From assembly GCF_003315135.1 (NCBI RefSeq), contig NZ_QNRK01000005.1, forward strand, positions 1 to 64,000: 64,000 nt of DNA. The letters run 5' to 3'. Under the pieces are notes generated by a model. It saw only the letters and a program-made list of their open reading frames with translations, did not search any database and had not been told where the DNA came from. The stretch is from Roseiarcus fermentans. Its GTDB lineage: Bacteria > Pseudomonadota > Alphaproteobacteria > Rhizobiales > Beijerinckiaceae. A program made the position numbers and the translations under genes. Positions 7,731 to 17,147 of this stretch are shown in pieces; position 1 is the stretch's first letter; each line of letters starts with the position of its first letter.

Positions 7731-8690
7731 ATGAGCGACCACCCCCTCGAAGACATGGACGCCGCCGGAACGGCGGAAAGCCGCGACGGTTCCCGGCCAA
7801 CCGCGTCCGATCGCCAAGACGCCGGCGCGCCCGACGGCGCCTCGTCCGACGGTCCGGGGCGGGCGCCGTCCCGGGAGCTTGCGCGCCGGCCTGCGGCATT
7901 GCCCGCGGTCCCGTCGCGCATCGCCTGGGAGGATCTGGAAGATCGCGGACGTACGGAAGCCCGGCCGCGCCCGCACCGCCGATCGGCGGTGGCCTTCGCG
8001 TCCCTCGGGCTCGCCGCCATCGCCCTCGCGGCGGTCGCCTTCGTCGCGGTCGATCGCCACCGGCAGGCCGGCCTGCTCGCCGAGCGCGCTCGCGAGAATG
8101 CGACGCTCGAGCAGACCGTGTCCGCGCTCAACGCGCGGCTGCAGGCGATCGAGAGCGCGAAGGGACGAGACGACCTCGCCGAGCTTCGCCGTTCGGTCGG
8201 CGACATGAAGTCGGCCGCCACGACGTCGCGGGAGCTCGCCGCGGCGATCGCGCAGCTTTCGCAGCGGGTCGAGAAGCTCGATCGCGAGCAGGGCGCCAAG
8301 CTCGACCGGCTCGGCCAGCGGGTCGACCAGGAGACGACGGCGCGCACGGCCGACCTCGCGTCGCGGCTCGACAGGCTCGAGAAGAAGCCGGCGCAGGCGG
8401 CTGCGACGCCGCCGGGCCCGGCGGCGCCTCCGCCGACATTCGGGGCCAATGTCTCGATGGACCCGACCGGGTCGATCGCGCGGCCGAGGCAGGCGCTGCG
8501 CGGCTACGTCGTGCTCGGCGCGCAGGACGACATGGCCCTTGTCGGCGGTCGCTACGGCGAGCGCCCGGTGCGGGCGGGAGACTATCTGCCCGGCGCCGGC
8601 CGCGTCGAACGCGTCGAGCGGCAGGGTCCGAACTGGGTCGTCGTCACCGACCAGGGTTTCATTCCATCGGCCTACGGCGCGCCCGACTGA
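7731..8690 (+). CDS. Membrane-anchored coiled-coil protein of unknown function
   Basis: A 319-aa protein that I cannot assign to a named family. It has an acidic, low-complexity N-terminus (1-75), one membrane helix (about 84-105, VAFASLGLAAIALAAVAFVAV), and a long heptad-like coiled coil (about 110-225) with many Arg/Glu/Gln residues. After a proline linker comes a compact C-terminal domain (about 245-319) rich in beta-forming stretches (RGYVVLGAQDDMALVGGRYG, WVVVTDQGFI). The C-terminal domain is of a kind seen in conserved hypothetical proteins of Rhizobiales. It is divergent from the molybdenum hydroxylase operon across about 100 bp and lies 169 bp upstream of fabA. Confidence 0.7.
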   Translation: MSDHPLEDMDAAGTAESRDGSRPTASDRQDAGAPDGASSDGPGRAPSRELARRPAALPAVPSRIAWEDLEDRGRTEARPRPHRRSAVAFASLGLAAIALAAVAFVAVDRHRQAGLLAERARENATLEQTVSALNARLQAIESAKGRDDLAELRRSVGDMKSAATTSRELAAAIAQLSQRVEKLDREQGAKLDRLGQRVDQETTARTADLASRLDRLEKKPAQAAATPPGPAAPPPTFGANVSMDPTGSIARPRQALRGYVVLGAQDDMALVGGRYGERPVRAGDYLPGAGRVERVERQGPNWVVVTDQGFIPSAYGAPD

Positions 8691-8859
8691 AGCCTGCGGC
8701 GGTCTCGAGTCCGGCGAGCCCTGTGGCCGTCGCGCATCAGTCGCGACAAAAGCGCCACGAGGCCGCGCCGCGCTTTCGATCAGAGGGCGCTTGTGTTACG
8801 AAGCCGCGTTCAAGGGTTCGAGCGTCTCGCCGCGTCGGCCCGATTGACAGACGGCGATC

Positions 8860-9384
8860 ATGGCAGAACGGCGCAAAAGCTTCTCCTACGAAGACCTCCT
8901 GGCTTGCGGCAGAGGCGATTTGTTCGGCGCGGGAAACGCTCAGCTGCCCCTGCCTCCGATGCTGATGTTCGACCGGATTTCCGAAATTTCGGAGACCGGC
9001 GGCGCCAACGGCAAGGGCGGGGTCCGGGCGGAATTCGACATCAAGCCGACCCTGTGGTTCTTCGACTGCCACTTCAAGGGCGACCCGGTCATGCCCGGCT
9101 GTCTCGGGCTCGACGCCCTCTGGCAGCTCACGGGGTTCTTTCTCGGCTGGCTCGGTCTGCCCGGACGCGGGCGCGCGCTCGGCGTCGGCGAGGTCAAGTT
9201 CGCCGATCAGGTGCTTCCGACCGTCAGGAAGGTCGTGTACGGCGTCGACATCAAGCGGGTCTTCAAGGGCAAGCTCGTTCTCGGCATTGCGGACGGCTGG
9301 CTGGAAGCCGACGGCAAGCGCATCTACGACGTGAAGGACATGCGGGTCGGCCTGTTCACGCCGACCGCCCCCGCTTCAGCCTGA
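8860..9384 (+). CDS. fabA: 3-hydroxydecanoyl-ACP dehydratase/isomerase FabA
   Basis: FabA dehydrates 3-hydroxydecanoyl-ACP and isomerises the trans-2 product to cis-3-decenoyl-ACP, the branch point of anaerobic unsaturated fatty acid synthesis. The 174-aa protein has the family length and the active-site stretch [14 protein letters not shown], which holds the catalytic His, with the catalytic Asp in [11 protein letters not shown]. It is cytoplasmic. It is followed by fabB after 42 bp and then fabI, an operon order common in alphaproteobacteria. The irr gene often found upstream in relatives is not here; an unrelated coiled-coil gene precedes it. Confidence 0.97.
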   Translation: MAERRKSFSYEDLLACGRGDLFGAGNAQLPLPPMLMFDRISEISETGGANGKGGVRAEFDIKPTLWFFDCHFKGDPVMPGCLGLDALWQLTGFFLGWLGLPGRGRALGVGEVKFADQVLPTVRKVVYGVDIKRVFKGKLVLGIADGWLEADGKRIYDVKDMRVGLFTPTAPASA

Positions 9385-9426
9385 CGAGCGGGCCCGCCGC
9401 GACGCGCTGTTCATGGAGAGATTGGG

Positions 9427-10650
9427 ATGAGACGCGTCGTCGTCACCGGGCTGGGGATCGTATCGTCGATCGGAAACAACGCCGAGGAGGTGGCGGCCAG
9501 CCTTCGCGACGCCCGATCCGGCGTCACCCGGTCGGCGAAAATGGCCGAGCTCGGCTTCCGTTCGCAGGTCCACGGCGCCCCGACCCTCGTCGCCGAGGAG
9601 GTGGTCGACCGCCGGGCGCTGCGCTTCCTGGGCGGCGGCGCCGCCTGGAATCACGTCGCCATGGAACAGGCGATCGCCGACAGCGGGCTCGCGCCCGATG
9701 AAGTCTCCAACGAGCGGACCGGCATCATCATGGGCTCCGGCGGCCCCTCGACGCGCACCATCGTCGAGGCCGCCGACATCACCCGCGCCAAGGGGCCGAA
9801 AAAGATCGGACCGTTCGCGGTGCCCAAAGCCATGAGCTCGACGGCGTCGGCGACGCTCTCGACCTGGTTCAAGATCAAGGGCGTCGGCTACTCGATCGCC
9901 TCGGCCTGCGCGACCTCCAATCACTGCGTCGGCGCGGCCTACGAGCAGATTCTCATGGGCAAGCAGGACGTGATGTTCGCGGGCGGCTGCGAGGAGCTCG
10001 ACTGGACGCTGTCGGCGCTGTTCGACGCCATGGGGGCGATGTCGTCGGCCTATAACGACACGCCCGCGCGCGCCTCGCGCGCCTACGACCGGAACCGGGA
10101 CGGATTCGTGATTTCCGCCGGCGCCGGCGTTCTCGTGCTCGAGGACTACGAGCGGGCGAAGGCGCGCGGCGCGAAGATCTACGCCGAGATCGTCGGCTAC
10201 GGCGCGACCTCGGACGGGCACGACATGGTCGCGCCGTCGGGCGAGGGCGCGGCCCGCTGCATGCGCCAGGCGCTGGCGACGGTGAAGGTCCCGATCGACT
10301 ACATCAATCCGCACGCCACCTCGACGCCGGTCGGCGACGTCAAGGAGATCGAGGCTTTGCGCGAAGTGTTCGGCTCGGGCGAGAAGTGCCCGCCGATCTC
10401 GGCCACCAAGTCGCTCACCGGCCATTCGCAGGGGGCGACCGGCGTGCACGAGTCGATCTACTCGCTCCTCATGATGCGCGACCGGTTCATCTGCGAGAGC
10501 GCGCACATCGACGAGATCGACCCGGCCTTCGCCGACATGCCGATCCTGCGCGAGCGGCGCGACAACGTCGATCTGCGCGCCGTCCTGTCGAACTCGTTCG
10601 GCTTCGGCGGCACCAACGCGACGCTCGTGTTCAAGCACGTCGACGCCTGA
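9427..10650 (+). CDS. fabB: Beta-ketoacyl-ACP synthase I FabB
   Basis: FabB elongates the cis-3-decenoyl-ACP made by FabA and is needed for unsaturated fatty acids. The 407-aa protein carries the condensing-enzyme triad: the nucleophilic cysteine in [11 protein letters not shown], a histidine in [11 protein letters not shown] and a second histidine in [11 protein letters not shown]. The length fits the family. It lies between fabA (42 bp upstream) and fabI (44 bp downstream) in one operon. The pairing with fabA favours FabB over FabF. Confidence 0.97.
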   Translation: MRRVVVTGLGIVSSIGNNAEEVAASLRDARSGVTRSAKMAELGFRSQVHGAPTLVAEEVVDRRALRFLGGGAAWNHVAMEQAIADSGLAPDEVSNERTGIIMGSGGPSTRTIVEAADITRAKGPKKIGPFAVPKAMSSTASATLSTWFKIKGVGYSIASACATSNHCVGAAYEQILMGKQDVMFAGGCEELDWTLSALFDAMGAMSSAYNDTPARASRAYDRNRDGFVISAGAGVLVLEDYERAKARGAKIYAEIVGYGATSDGHDMVAPSGEGAARCMRQALATVKVPIDYINPHATSTPVGDVKEIEALREVFGSGEKCPPISATKSLTGHSQGATGVHESIYSLLMMRDRFICESAHIDEIDPAFADMPILRERRDNVDLRAVLSNSFGFGGTNATLVFKHVDA

Positions 10651-10694
10651 CGGCGCCCCGCAAGACCCGATCCCGAGAACCCGAAGAGCGCGCG

Positions 10695-11492
10695 ATGTCG
10701 TCCGGCCTGATGCATGGGAAACGCGGCCTCGTGATGGGCGTGGCGAACGACCATTCGATCGCCTGGGGAATCGCCAAGGCGCTGGCCGCCGAGGGCGCGG
10801 AACTCGCCTTCACCTACCAGGGCGAGGCGCTCGGCAAGCGGGTGACCCCGCTCGCCGAAAGTCTCGGCTCGTCGCTGGTCGCGCCTTGCGACGTCGAGGA
10901 CCTGGGGTCCGTCGATTCGGTCTTTTCCCGGATCGCCGAGGCGTGGGGGTCGATCGACTTCCTCGTCCATTGCATCGGCTTCTCGGACCGCAACGAATTG
11001 AAGGGCCGCTACGCGGACACGAGCCGGGAGAACTTCGTCCGCACGATGGTGATCTCCGCCTTTTCGTTCACCGAAGCAGCCAAGCGGGCCGCCGCCCTGA
11101 TGCCCTCGGGCGGGGCGATGCTGACGCTCACCTTCGGCGGCTCGACCCGGGTGATGCCCAATTACAATGTCATGGGCGTCGCCAAGGCTGCGCTGGAATC
11201 CAGCGTCCGCTATCTCGCCGCCGACCTCGGCCCGGACAACATCCGCGTCAACGCGATTTCCGCCGGACCCATCCGGACGCTGGCGGGAGCGGGCATCGCG
11301 GACGCGCGCTTCATGTTCAATTTTCAGCGCGCGCACTCGCCGCTGCGCCGCACCGTGACGATCGAGAACGTCGGCGGCGCCGCGCTCTATCTGCTGTCGA
11401 GTCTGTCGGAAGGCGTCACCGGCGAGGTCCATTTCGTCGACGCCGGCTACAACGTCATCTCGATGCCGAGGCCCGACGACATCAAGGAGTAG
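10695..11492 (+). CDS. fabI: Enoyl-ACP reductase FabI
   Basis: NADH-dependent reduction of enoyl-ACP, the last step of each fatty acid elongation cycle. The 265-aa short-chain dehydrogenase has the FabI-type nucleotide site with NDHSIAWG (19-26) and the catalytic pair Y157 and K164 in YNVMGVAK. The start at 10695 (MSSGLMHGKRGLVMG) gives the expected FabI N-terminus. It is third in the fabA-fabB-fabI operon. A T-loop hairpin at 11551-11570 follows and may mark the operon's end. Confidence 0.96.
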   Translation: MSSGLMHGKRGLVMGVANDHSIAWGIAKALAAEGAELAFTYQGEALGKRVTPLAESLGSSLVAPCDVEDLGSVDSVFSRIAEAWGSIDFLVHCIGFSDRNELKGRYADTSRENFVRTMVISAFSFTEAAKRAAALMPSGGAMLTLTFGGSTRVMPNYNVMGVAKAALESSVRYLAADLGPDNIRVNAISAGPIRTLAGAGIADARFMFNFQRAHSPLRRTVTIENVGGAALYLLSSLSEGVTGEVHFVDAGYNVISMPRPDDIKE

Positions 11493-11550
11493 CCGGGCGA
11501 AGCCGGCCGGGGCTCTTTCCGCCTCGCGATTCTGGTATGATCGGCCGTCC

Positions 11551-11570
11551 CGGCGCCGTTTTTTCGGCGC
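11551..11570. terminator. Hairpin with T6 loop between fabI and the transglycosylase gene
   Basis: GGCGCCG (11551-11557), TTTTTT, CGGCGCC (11564-11570): a perfect 7-bp stem closing a loop of six T. It lies 59 bp after the fabI stop and 20 bp before the next start. No T-run follows the stem, so it is not a textbook intrinsic terminator. It could attenuate read-through or be a leader structure of the transglycosylase mRNA. Confidence 0.4.
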
Positions 11571-11590
11571 CCGGTCGGAGGAACGAGGGC

Positions 11591-12850
11591 TTGGCGCGAA
11601 ACGGAATGCGCGGGGCGCGGCTGCGGCGCCGTTTCCGGGCCCTGGCCCGGGCGGTCGCGATCCTCGTCCTGGCGGGTTCCGTCGCATTGGCCGACGCGCC
11701 GGCCCGCCGCCCGCCGGCGGCGCGCGACCTCGCCTTCGCCGGCTTCGTCGCCTCGCTGTGGCCGATGGCGGAAATTCTCGGCGTCTCGCGGAAGACGTTC
11801 AACGACGCCTTCGCAGGCGTCGCCTTCGACCCGAAAGTCGTTGCGGCGACCAGACGGCAAGCCGAGTTCACGATTCCGGTTCGGGACTATATCGCCGCCG
11901 CGGTCTCGCCCGACAGGATCGCCCGCGGGCGGGTAGCTGCGCAGACGGTTTCGTCGTGGCTCGACGAGGCGGGCCAGATGTACGGGGTCGATCCAGCGAT
12001 CCTGACGGGGATCTGGGGGCTCGAATCGGACTTCGGCTCGTCCCAGGGAACGTTCGACGTGATCCGTTCCCTCGCGACGCTGGCTTTCGTTCGTTTCCGA
12101 GACACCTATTTCCGCGACGAACTGCTGGCGGCGCTGATGATTCTCCAGAACGGCGACATCGCGCCGCGCGCAATGGTCGGTTCGTGGGCGGGCGCGATGG
12201 GCCAGACCCAGTTCATGCCGTCCAGCTTTCTCGAATTCGCGGTCGACTTCACCAACGACGGGCGGCGCGACGTCTGGACGAGCAAAGCCGACGCCATCGG
12301 CTCGACCGCCCGATTTCTCGCCGCCAACGGCTGGAAGCGGGGGCTTCCCTGGGGCTTCGAAGTCACGCTGCCGCCCGGGTTCACGCTCAGGGACGCCGAT
12401 TCGGCGGCGCCGGCGGCGTTCTCCGACTTCGCCGCCCGAGGCGTCGTGCGAGCGGACGGAAAGCCGTTGCCGGCAGAGGGCGTGGGCCGTCTGCTGATGC
12501 CCACCGGGCTCAAGGGGCCGATCTTCCTCGTCACCGCCAACTTCGACGTCATCAAGACCTACAATTCCTCGACGGTCTACGCGCTCGCCGTCGCTCTGCT
12601 CGGCGACGAAATCGTGAGCCGGTCCGGTCTCAGGGCGCCCTGGCCGCCGTCGGACCGCGCCCTCGGACCGAACGAGGTGCGCAATCTTCAGTCTCGACTG
12701 AAGTCGCTGGGTTATGATCCCGGGGCGATCGACGGGATGGTCGGGGACACGCTGCGCGCCGCGGTGCGGAAGTACCAGGAGCGGAACGGCCTGCCTCCGG
12801 ACGGCTATGCGGACGTCGCCCTCCTGAAGCGAATCGAGTCCGGCCAATGA
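11591..12850 (+). CDS. Lytic murein transglycosylase, MltB type with peptidoglycan-binding domain
   Basis: Predicted to cleave the glycan strand of peptidoglycan in the periplasm. The 419-aa protein has a signal peptide (about 18-40), an SLT_2/MltB-type catalytic domain (about 45-340) and a C-terminal peptidoglycan-binding_1 domain (about 355-415, LQSRLKSLGYDPGAIDG). The catalytic glutamate is in GIWGLESDFG, and the family motif GAMGQTQFMPSSF follows. The start is uncertain: TTG 11591 has GGAGG 10 nt upstream, while ATG 11606 lacks a clear ribosome binding site but gives a tidier signal peptide. It stands alone between fabI and secB. Confidence 0.9.
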   Translation: MARNGMRGARLRRRFRALARAVAILVLAGSVALADAPARRPPAARDLAFAGFVASLWPMAEILGVSRKTFNDAFAGVAFDPKVVAATRRQAEFTIPVRDYIAAAVSPDRIARGRVAAQTVSSWLDEAGQMYGVDPAILTGIWGLESDFGSSQGTFDVIRSLATLAFVRFRDTYFRDELLAALMILQNGDIAPRAMVGSWAGAMGQTQFMPSSFLEFAVDFTNDGRRDVWTSKADAIGSTARFLAANGWKRGLPWGFEVTLPPGFTLRDADSAAPAAFSDFAARGVVRADGKPLPAEGVGRLLMPTGLKGPIFLVTANFDVIKTYNSSTVYALAVALLGDEIVSRSGLRAPWPPSDRALGPNEVRNLQSRLKSLGYDPGAIDGMVGDTLRAAVRKYQERNGLPPDGYADVALLKRIESGQ

Positions 12851-12859
12851 GCCGGCGAC

Positions 12860-12874
12860 CGCCGCCTGGCGGCG
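12860..12874. terminator. Short GC hairpin after the transglycosylase gene
   Basis: CGCCGCC, T, GGCGGCG (12860-12874) is a perfect 7-bp inverted repeat, realistically a 6-bp stem with a 3-nt loop, 10 bp past the stop codon. No T-tract follows. Possible Rho-dependent or weak terminator ahead of secB. Confidence 0.3.
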
Positions 12875-13014
12875 CAACCGTTCGCCCGGCGCGGCGGCTC
12901 CCGCTCGCTGCTTGTTCGCCCTGATCCGGCGTGCTAGGCGACGCCACGAGATTTCACGGCTCGACGCGCACCGCGTGCGAACGATCGGGCGAGGCGGACA
13001 AGAGGAGCGGAGAG

Positions 13015-13500
13015 ATGGCCGAAGACAACGGTAACGGCGCGGAAGCCCCGAGCACGTCCCCCCGGTTCACAGTGCTGGCGCAGTACACCAAGGACCTGTC
13101 GTTCGAGAACCCGAACGCGCCGCGAACCCTCGGTCCGCAGCCGACCTCGCCCAATCTTTCGGTTCAGATCAACGTCAACGCCCGCCAGCTCGGCCCGACC
13201 GATTACGAGGTCAGCCTGATGCTCGAGGGCGGCGCCGGGCAGGGCGCCGACACGATGTTCAAGTTCGAGCTCAACTACGCCGGCGTTTTCCGCGTCGAGA
13301 ACTTCCCGGCCGAGCAGGTTCAGCCGATCGTCATGATCGAGGGTCCGCGCCTCCTGTTCCCGTTCGCGCGCCAAATCATCGCCGACGCCGTTCGCGGCGG
13401 GTCCTACCCGCCCCTGTTCATCGACCCGATCGATTTCCACGCCCTCTACCTGCAGCGTCTCGCCGCCGCCGGCGGCCAGCAACAAACCCAGCCGGCCTGA
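13015..13500 (+). CDS. secB: Protein-export chaperone SecB
   Basis: SecB is a tetrameric cytoplasmic chaperone that keeps precursors unfolded and hands them to SecA. The 161-aa protein shows the family block YTKDLSFENPNAP (about 22-34), the central beta-sheet stretch with VSLMLEGGA, and the C-terminal YPPLFIDPIDFHALY. GAGGAGCGGAGAG precedes the chosen ATG. It converges on dnaQ with 2 bp between stop codons. A secB-dnaQ neighbourhood near the origin is usual in alphaproteobacteria. Confidence 0.96.
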   Translation: MAEDNGNGAEAPSTSPRFTVLAQYTKDLSFENPNAPRTLGPQPTSPNLSVQINVNARQLGPTDYEVSLMLEGGAGQGADTMFKFELNYAGVFRVENFPAEQVQPIVMIEGPRLLFPFARQIIADAVRGGSYPPLFIDPIDFHALYLQRLAAAGGQQQTQPA

Positions 13501-13502
13501 TC

Positions 13503-14219
13503 TCAGGTCCCGGTTCGCGCCTCGACCGCGACCGGATAGCGAAGCCAGATCGCCCCTTCACCCAGGGCGGTCAGGAACGCCGCGTGCGCCTCAGCCTCCT
13601 CCGGGCGCAGACGGGCCGCTCGGGCCGGGCGCGGCGCGAGCGGGCGCGAGGTCGGCGCGAACCCGGCTCCGCCGACGTCGCGCGCGTCGTCGAACGACAG
13701 AGACCGCTGCCTCCCTCCCGTCAGTTCGCTGTAGATCTCGACCAGGATCTCCGCGTCCAGCAGCGCCCCGTGCTTCACCCGCTTCGAGCGGTCGATGCGG
13801 TAGCGGTCGCACAAAGCGTCGAGGCTGTTCGATTGCCCCGGGTGTTTCTTGCGCGCCAGAGCCAGCGTGTCGACGACCCGCTCCAGCGCGATCGGCTCAC
13901 GGCCGAGCAAGGCCAGTTCGGCGTTGAGGAAGCGCATATCGAATTCGGCGTTGTGAATGACGATCCGCGCGTCGCCGACGAACGCCAGAAACTCGTCCAC
14001 CACCGCGGCGAAGACGGGCTTGTCCCTGAGATGCTCCGCCGTATGGCCGTGAACCCGCGCCGCTTCCTCGGGAACGTCGCGCTCCGGGTTGATCAGGTGA
14101 TGGAAAACGCGCCCGGACGGCGCCTGGTGGATGATTTCGACGGCGCCGATCTCGAGCAGCCGGTGTCCCTCGGCCGGGCTGAGGCCGGTGGTTTCCGTGT
14201 CGAGCACGATCTCACGCAT
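13503..14219 (-). CDS. dnaQ: DNA polymerase III epsilon subunit (3'-5' proofreading exonuclease)
   Basis: Proofreads for the replicative polymerase. The 238-aa DEDDh exonuclease has Exo I in LDTETTGL with the metal-binding DxE, Exo II around HNAEFDMRFLN and the Exo III segment KHGALLDAEILVEIY with the H and D. The C-terminal tail (about 175-238) would carry the polymerase alpha-binding part. The start at 14219 gives the canonical MREIVLDTETTG; its ATG overlaps the end of coaE by 8 nt. It is last in the minus-strand run ppsR-maf-aroE-coaE-dnaQ leading away from the candidate origin. Confidence 0.96.
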   Translation of the reverse strand: MREIVLDTETTGLSPAEGHRLLEIGAVEIIHQAPSGRVFHHLINPERDVPEEAARVHGHTAEHLRDKPVFAAVVDEFLAFVGDARIVIHNAEFDMRFLNAELALLGREPIALERVVDTLALARKKHPGQSNSLDALCDRYRIDRSKRVKHGALLDAEILVEIYSELTGGRQRSLSFDDARDVGGAGFAPTSRPLAPRPARAARLRPEEAEAHAAFLTALGEGAIWLRYPVAVEARTGT

Positions 14220-14820
14220 GGTCGGTCCTACGTCCTTCCAGACCCGCGACGGCGCGCAGACATTGCGCCACCTGGGCGCGCGTCTTTTCGAGGCTGCCGC
14301 CGGTGTCGATGACGGCATGCGCGCGGCGACGCTTTTCCGAATCGCCCATCTGACGCGCCAGAATCGCATCGAGCTTTTCGTCGGTCATCCCCGTCCGCGC
14401 CAGCGCGCGGGCGCGTTGCGCCGGCGCGGGCGCGCTGACCACGATGACGAGGTCCACCTCCTTGTCGCCGCCGGTCTCGAACAGCAGCGGCACGTCGACG
14501 ATCGCGATCCGGCGCCCATCGCCTGCGGCGCGGGACACGAAACGCTTCCGCATCGCCGCGACGGCCGGATGCACCAGGCCCTCGAGTCGCGCGAGCGCCG
14601 CGGGCTCGTTGAGAACGACCCGCGACAGTCGATCGCGATCGACCCGGCCGTCGACGACAACGCCGGGAAAGGCGCGCCCGATCGTTTCGACGCCGTCGCC
14701 GGCGTAAAAGGCGCGCACCGCGGCGTCGGCGTCGAACACCGGCGCGCCGAAGCCAGCGAACATGGCCGCGACCGTCGACTTGCCCATCGCGATCGAGCCG
14801 GTCAGTCCCGCCACGATCAT
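14212..14820 (-). CDS. coaE: Dephospho-CoA kinase
   Basis: Phosphorylates the 3'-OH of dephospho-CoA, the final step of coenzyme A synthesis. The 202-aa protein starts with MIVAGLTGSIAMGKSTV, whose P-loop is GSIAMGKS, and continues with FDADAAVR, the LVHPAV segment and VDVPLLFETG, all typical of CoaE. Its ATG overlaps the aroE stop (ATGA) and its end overlaps the dnaQ start by 8 nt, so translation is coupled through all three genes. Confidence 0.95.
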   Translation of the reverse strand: MIVAGLTGSIAMGKSTVAAMFAGFGAPVFDADAAVRAFYAGDGVETIGRAFPGVVVDGRVDRDRLSRVVLNEPAALARLEGLVHPAVAAMRKRFVSRAAGDGRRIAIVDVPLLFETGGDKEVDLVIVVSAPAPAQRARALARTGMTDEKLDAILARQMGDSEKRRRAHAVIDTGGSLEKTRAQVAQCLRAVAGLEGRRTDHA

Positions 14821-15674
14821 CGCCCCGCCTCCTGCGCCCGGACGTCCGCCTCGACCAGCGCGCGCAATTCGGGCGTGACCTCCGGCCGGCGCCCGAACCA
14901 TCGTTCGAACGCCGGCGCGGCCTGGTGGAGGAGCATCCCGAGGCCCTCCACGGTCCTCAGGCCGCGGGCGCGCGCCGCCTCGATCAGGGAGGTGCGCAGC
15001 GGAACATAGACGATGTCGGAGACGACCGCGTCCGGCGGCAGGGTTCGCAGGTCGATGGCGAGCGGCGGCTGCCCCGCCATGCCGAGGGTGCTCGTATTCA
15101 CCAGGCAATCGGCGCCCGGAAGGAGCTCGGGAAGATTGTCCCACCCCGCGACGACGACGGGCGCGCCAAAGGCGGCCGACAACGCCTCGGCCCGGCTCCG
15201 CGTTCTGTTGACCAGGACGACGCGCTCGAACCCGCGCGACACGAGGGCATGAACGATTGCGCGCGCGGCGCCGCCGGCGCCGATCACCAGCGCCGAGCGG
15301 CGATCCGCCCAGCCCGGCGCCGCCTCGTCCATGTTGGCCAGAAACCCTGCGACGTCGGTGTTGTCGCCCCACAGCCGCCCGTCCTCGCGCCAGAGCGTGT
15401 TGACGGCGCCCAGCGCCTCGGCGGTCGGCGTCCGGCGATCGCAGGCCGCAAACGCCGCCTCCTTGTGCGGGACCGTGACATTGGACCCGACGAGGCCGTT
15501 CCTGCCGATCTCGGCCGCGAAGGCTGCAAAGGCGCCCGGAGGAACAGGAAAGCGCTCGTACGCGCCCTCGATTCCGAGCCGCTCCAGCCAGAACCCATGG
15601 ATGAGCGGCGAGCGCGAATGGGCGACGGGCCATCCCGCCACTCCGGCGCGAACGCGGGCGCTGGGCTGCGTCAT
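14817..15674 (-). CDS. aroE: Shikimate dehydrogenase
   Basis: NADPH-dependent reduction of 3-dehydroshikimate in the aromatic amino acid pathway. The 285-aa protein has the shikimate site SRSPLIHGFWL (about 20-30), the catalytic lysine in NVTVPHKEAAF, the aspartate in GDNTDVAGF and the nucleotide loop GAGGAARAI. It overlaps both maf (upstream) and coaE (downstream) by ATGA. The chorismate mutase, hisC and tyrC genes on the other side of the origin use later products of the same pathway but are a separate transcript. Confidence 0.95.
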   Translation of the reverse strand: MTQPSARVRAGVAGWPVAHSRSPLIHGFWLERLGIEGAYERFPVPPGAFAAFAAEIGRNGLVGSNVTVPHKEAAFAACDRRTPTAEALGAVNTLWREDGRLWGDNTDVAGFLANMDEAAPGWADRRSALVIGAGGAARAIVHALVSRGFERVVLVNRTRSRAEALSAAFGAPVVVAGWDNLPELLPGADCLVNTSTLGMAGQPPLAIDLRTLPPDAVVSDIVYVPLRTSLIEAARARGLRTVEGLGMLLHQAAPAFERWFGRRPEVTPELRALVEADVRAQEAGR

Positions 15675-16321
15675 AGCGAAAGCAGTCCTTCAGCCCGCGC
15701 CCAGGCGAGCAGCGCGAGCAGCGGCAGCCCCAGGATGGTGAAGTGATCGCCGCGGATGCGCTCGAACAGGTGCGCGCCCAGCGCTTCGAGTTGATAGACG
15801 CCGACGCTCGACAGGACCGCGGGTCCGGCGAGATCGAGGTAGCGCCCGATCGTCTCGTCATCGAGCGGACGCATGTCGAGTTCGGCCGTGTCCTCGGTGA
15901 CGAGAAGCGCCGCGCCGCCGCGGGCGACGCAGACGGCGGAAGTCAGCCGGTGGGTGCGTCCGGCGAGCGCGGCGAGCGACTGCGCCGCCTCGCGTCGGTC
16001 GCGCGCCTTGTGGAGGAGGCGGCCCTCGACGGTCAGGGTCTGGTCGGCGCCGATGCACCAGGCGTCCGGCCGGGCCGCGCTGACGGCCAGGGCCTTGGCG
16101 CGGGCGAGGGCGCAGGCCAGATCGCCGACCGCGCCGCCGGCGGCGAAATGCCGCGCTTCCTCGGCGCGCTCGTCGACGTCGGGGGCGACGGATTCGACCG
16201 TCAGCCCGCTGGCGGCGAGCAGCGCAAGCCGGCTCGCGCTCCGCGAAGCGAGGACCAGAGGCGCGCGTCCTGTCCACAGGGCCGGCTTGGGGGTGCGGAC
16301 GTCGCCGGAGGCGTCAGCCAT
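15671..16321 (-). CDS. maf: Maf family nucleoside triphosphate pyrophosphatase
   Basis: Maf proteins hydrolyse non-canonical or methylated NTPs, and some members affect septum formation. The 216-aa protein has the Maf N-terminal motif [16 protein letters not shown] (about 22-37) and the conserved GADQTL and KARDRREA segments of the active site. The chosen ATG at 16321 overlaps the end of ppsR by 8 nt, and the maf stop overlaps aroE by ATGA. Substrate choice cannot be read from sequence here. Confidence 0.92.
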   Translation of the reverse strand: MADASGDVRTPKPALWTGRAPLVLASRSASRLALLAASGLTVESVAPDVDERAEEARHFAAGGAVGDLACALARAKALAVSAARPDAWCIGADQTLTVEGRLLHKARDRREAAQSLAALAGRTHRLTSAVCVARGGAALLVTEDTAELDMRPLDDETIGRYLDLAGPAVLSSVGVYQLEALGAHLFERIRGDHFTILGLPLLALLAWARAEGLLSL

Positions 16322-17147
16322 GGGTGATGAACTTGAGCCGGTGGGCGCGGTAGAGATCGAGGATGGCGGCGGCGGTTTCCTCGATCGACCGGCGCGACAC
16401 GTCGATGACCGGCCAGCTCCTGTCGGCGAACAGACGCCGAGAGGCGGCGATCTCCTCCGCGACCGCGACCCGGTCGACATATTCGCTCTGCGCGTCGGCG
16501 TTGAGCGACAACAGGCGGTTCTGACGGATCTGGACGATCCGGTCGGCCGAGGCCACCAGACCGACGATCAGCGGGTGGCGCAGGTGCACGAGCCCGCTCG
16601 GCAGCGGGACGTGCGGCACGAGCGGAATGTTGGCGGTCTTGTAGCCGCGGTTGGCGAGGTAGATGCTCGTCGGCGTCTTCGAGGTGCGGCTGACCCCGAC
16701 GAGGACGATGTCGGCATGCTCGAGATTTTCCGGCAGCTGGCCGTCGTCGCTCATCATCGTGAAATTCAGGGCGTCGATGCGCTTGAAATAGTCCGCGTTC
16801 AGCATGTGCTGCGCGCCGGCGCGCGGGGTCGAGTTCTGCCCGAGATAGGATTTGAACAGGTTCAGGATCGGCCCCAGGACGCTGAGGCAGGGCGAGCCGA
16901 AGGTCTCGCAGCTCTCCTCGAGCCGCCGCGACAGATTTGCGTCGACCAGGGTGAACAAGACGATGCCCGGCGCGTTCTCGATTTCCGCAATGACGCGATC
17001 GAGCTGCTCGGGCGTCCGCACCAGAGGATAGACGTGCTCGATGGAGGCGACGCCCTGGTATTGGGCGGACGCGGCCCGCGACGCGGCGATCAGGGTCTCG
17101 CCCGTCGAATCGGACACGAGATGGAGGTGAAAATAGCTGCGGCCCAA
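16314..17147 (-). CDS. ppsR: Pyruvate, phosphate dikinase regulatory protein (DUF299)
   Basis: A bifunctional kinase/pyrophosphorylase that switches pyruvate, phosphate dikinase (or PEP synthase) by ADP-dependent phosphorylation and Pi-dependent removal. The 277-aa protein has the N-terminal [13 protein letters not shown] motif and the P-loop-like [11 protein letters not shown] (about 152-162). The start codon is TTG with GGGGTGA upstream. This gene is the homologue of the DUF299 gene that borders the chromosomal origin in Caulobacter and other alphaproteobacteria. Its promoter must lie in the adjoining 462-bp non-coding segment. Confidence 0.93.
   Translation of the reverse strand: MGRSYFHLHLVSDSTGETLIAASRAASAQYQGVASIEHVYPLVRTPEQLDRVIAEIENAPGIVLFTLVDANLSRRLEESCETFGSPCLSVLGPILNLFKSYLGQNSTPRAGAQHMLNADYFKRIDALNFTMMSDDGQLPENLEHADIVLVGVSRTSKTPTSIYLANRGYKTANIPLVPHVPLPSGLVHLRHPLIVGLVASADRIVQIRQNRLLSLNADAQSEYVDRVAVAEEIAASRRLFADRSWPVIDVSRRSIEETAAAILDLYRAHRLKFITHG

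Noticed and set aside
16271-16279. CTGTCCACA in maf as a DnaA box
   Set aside because: Two mismatches, inside a coding region, and isolated; no better than chance.
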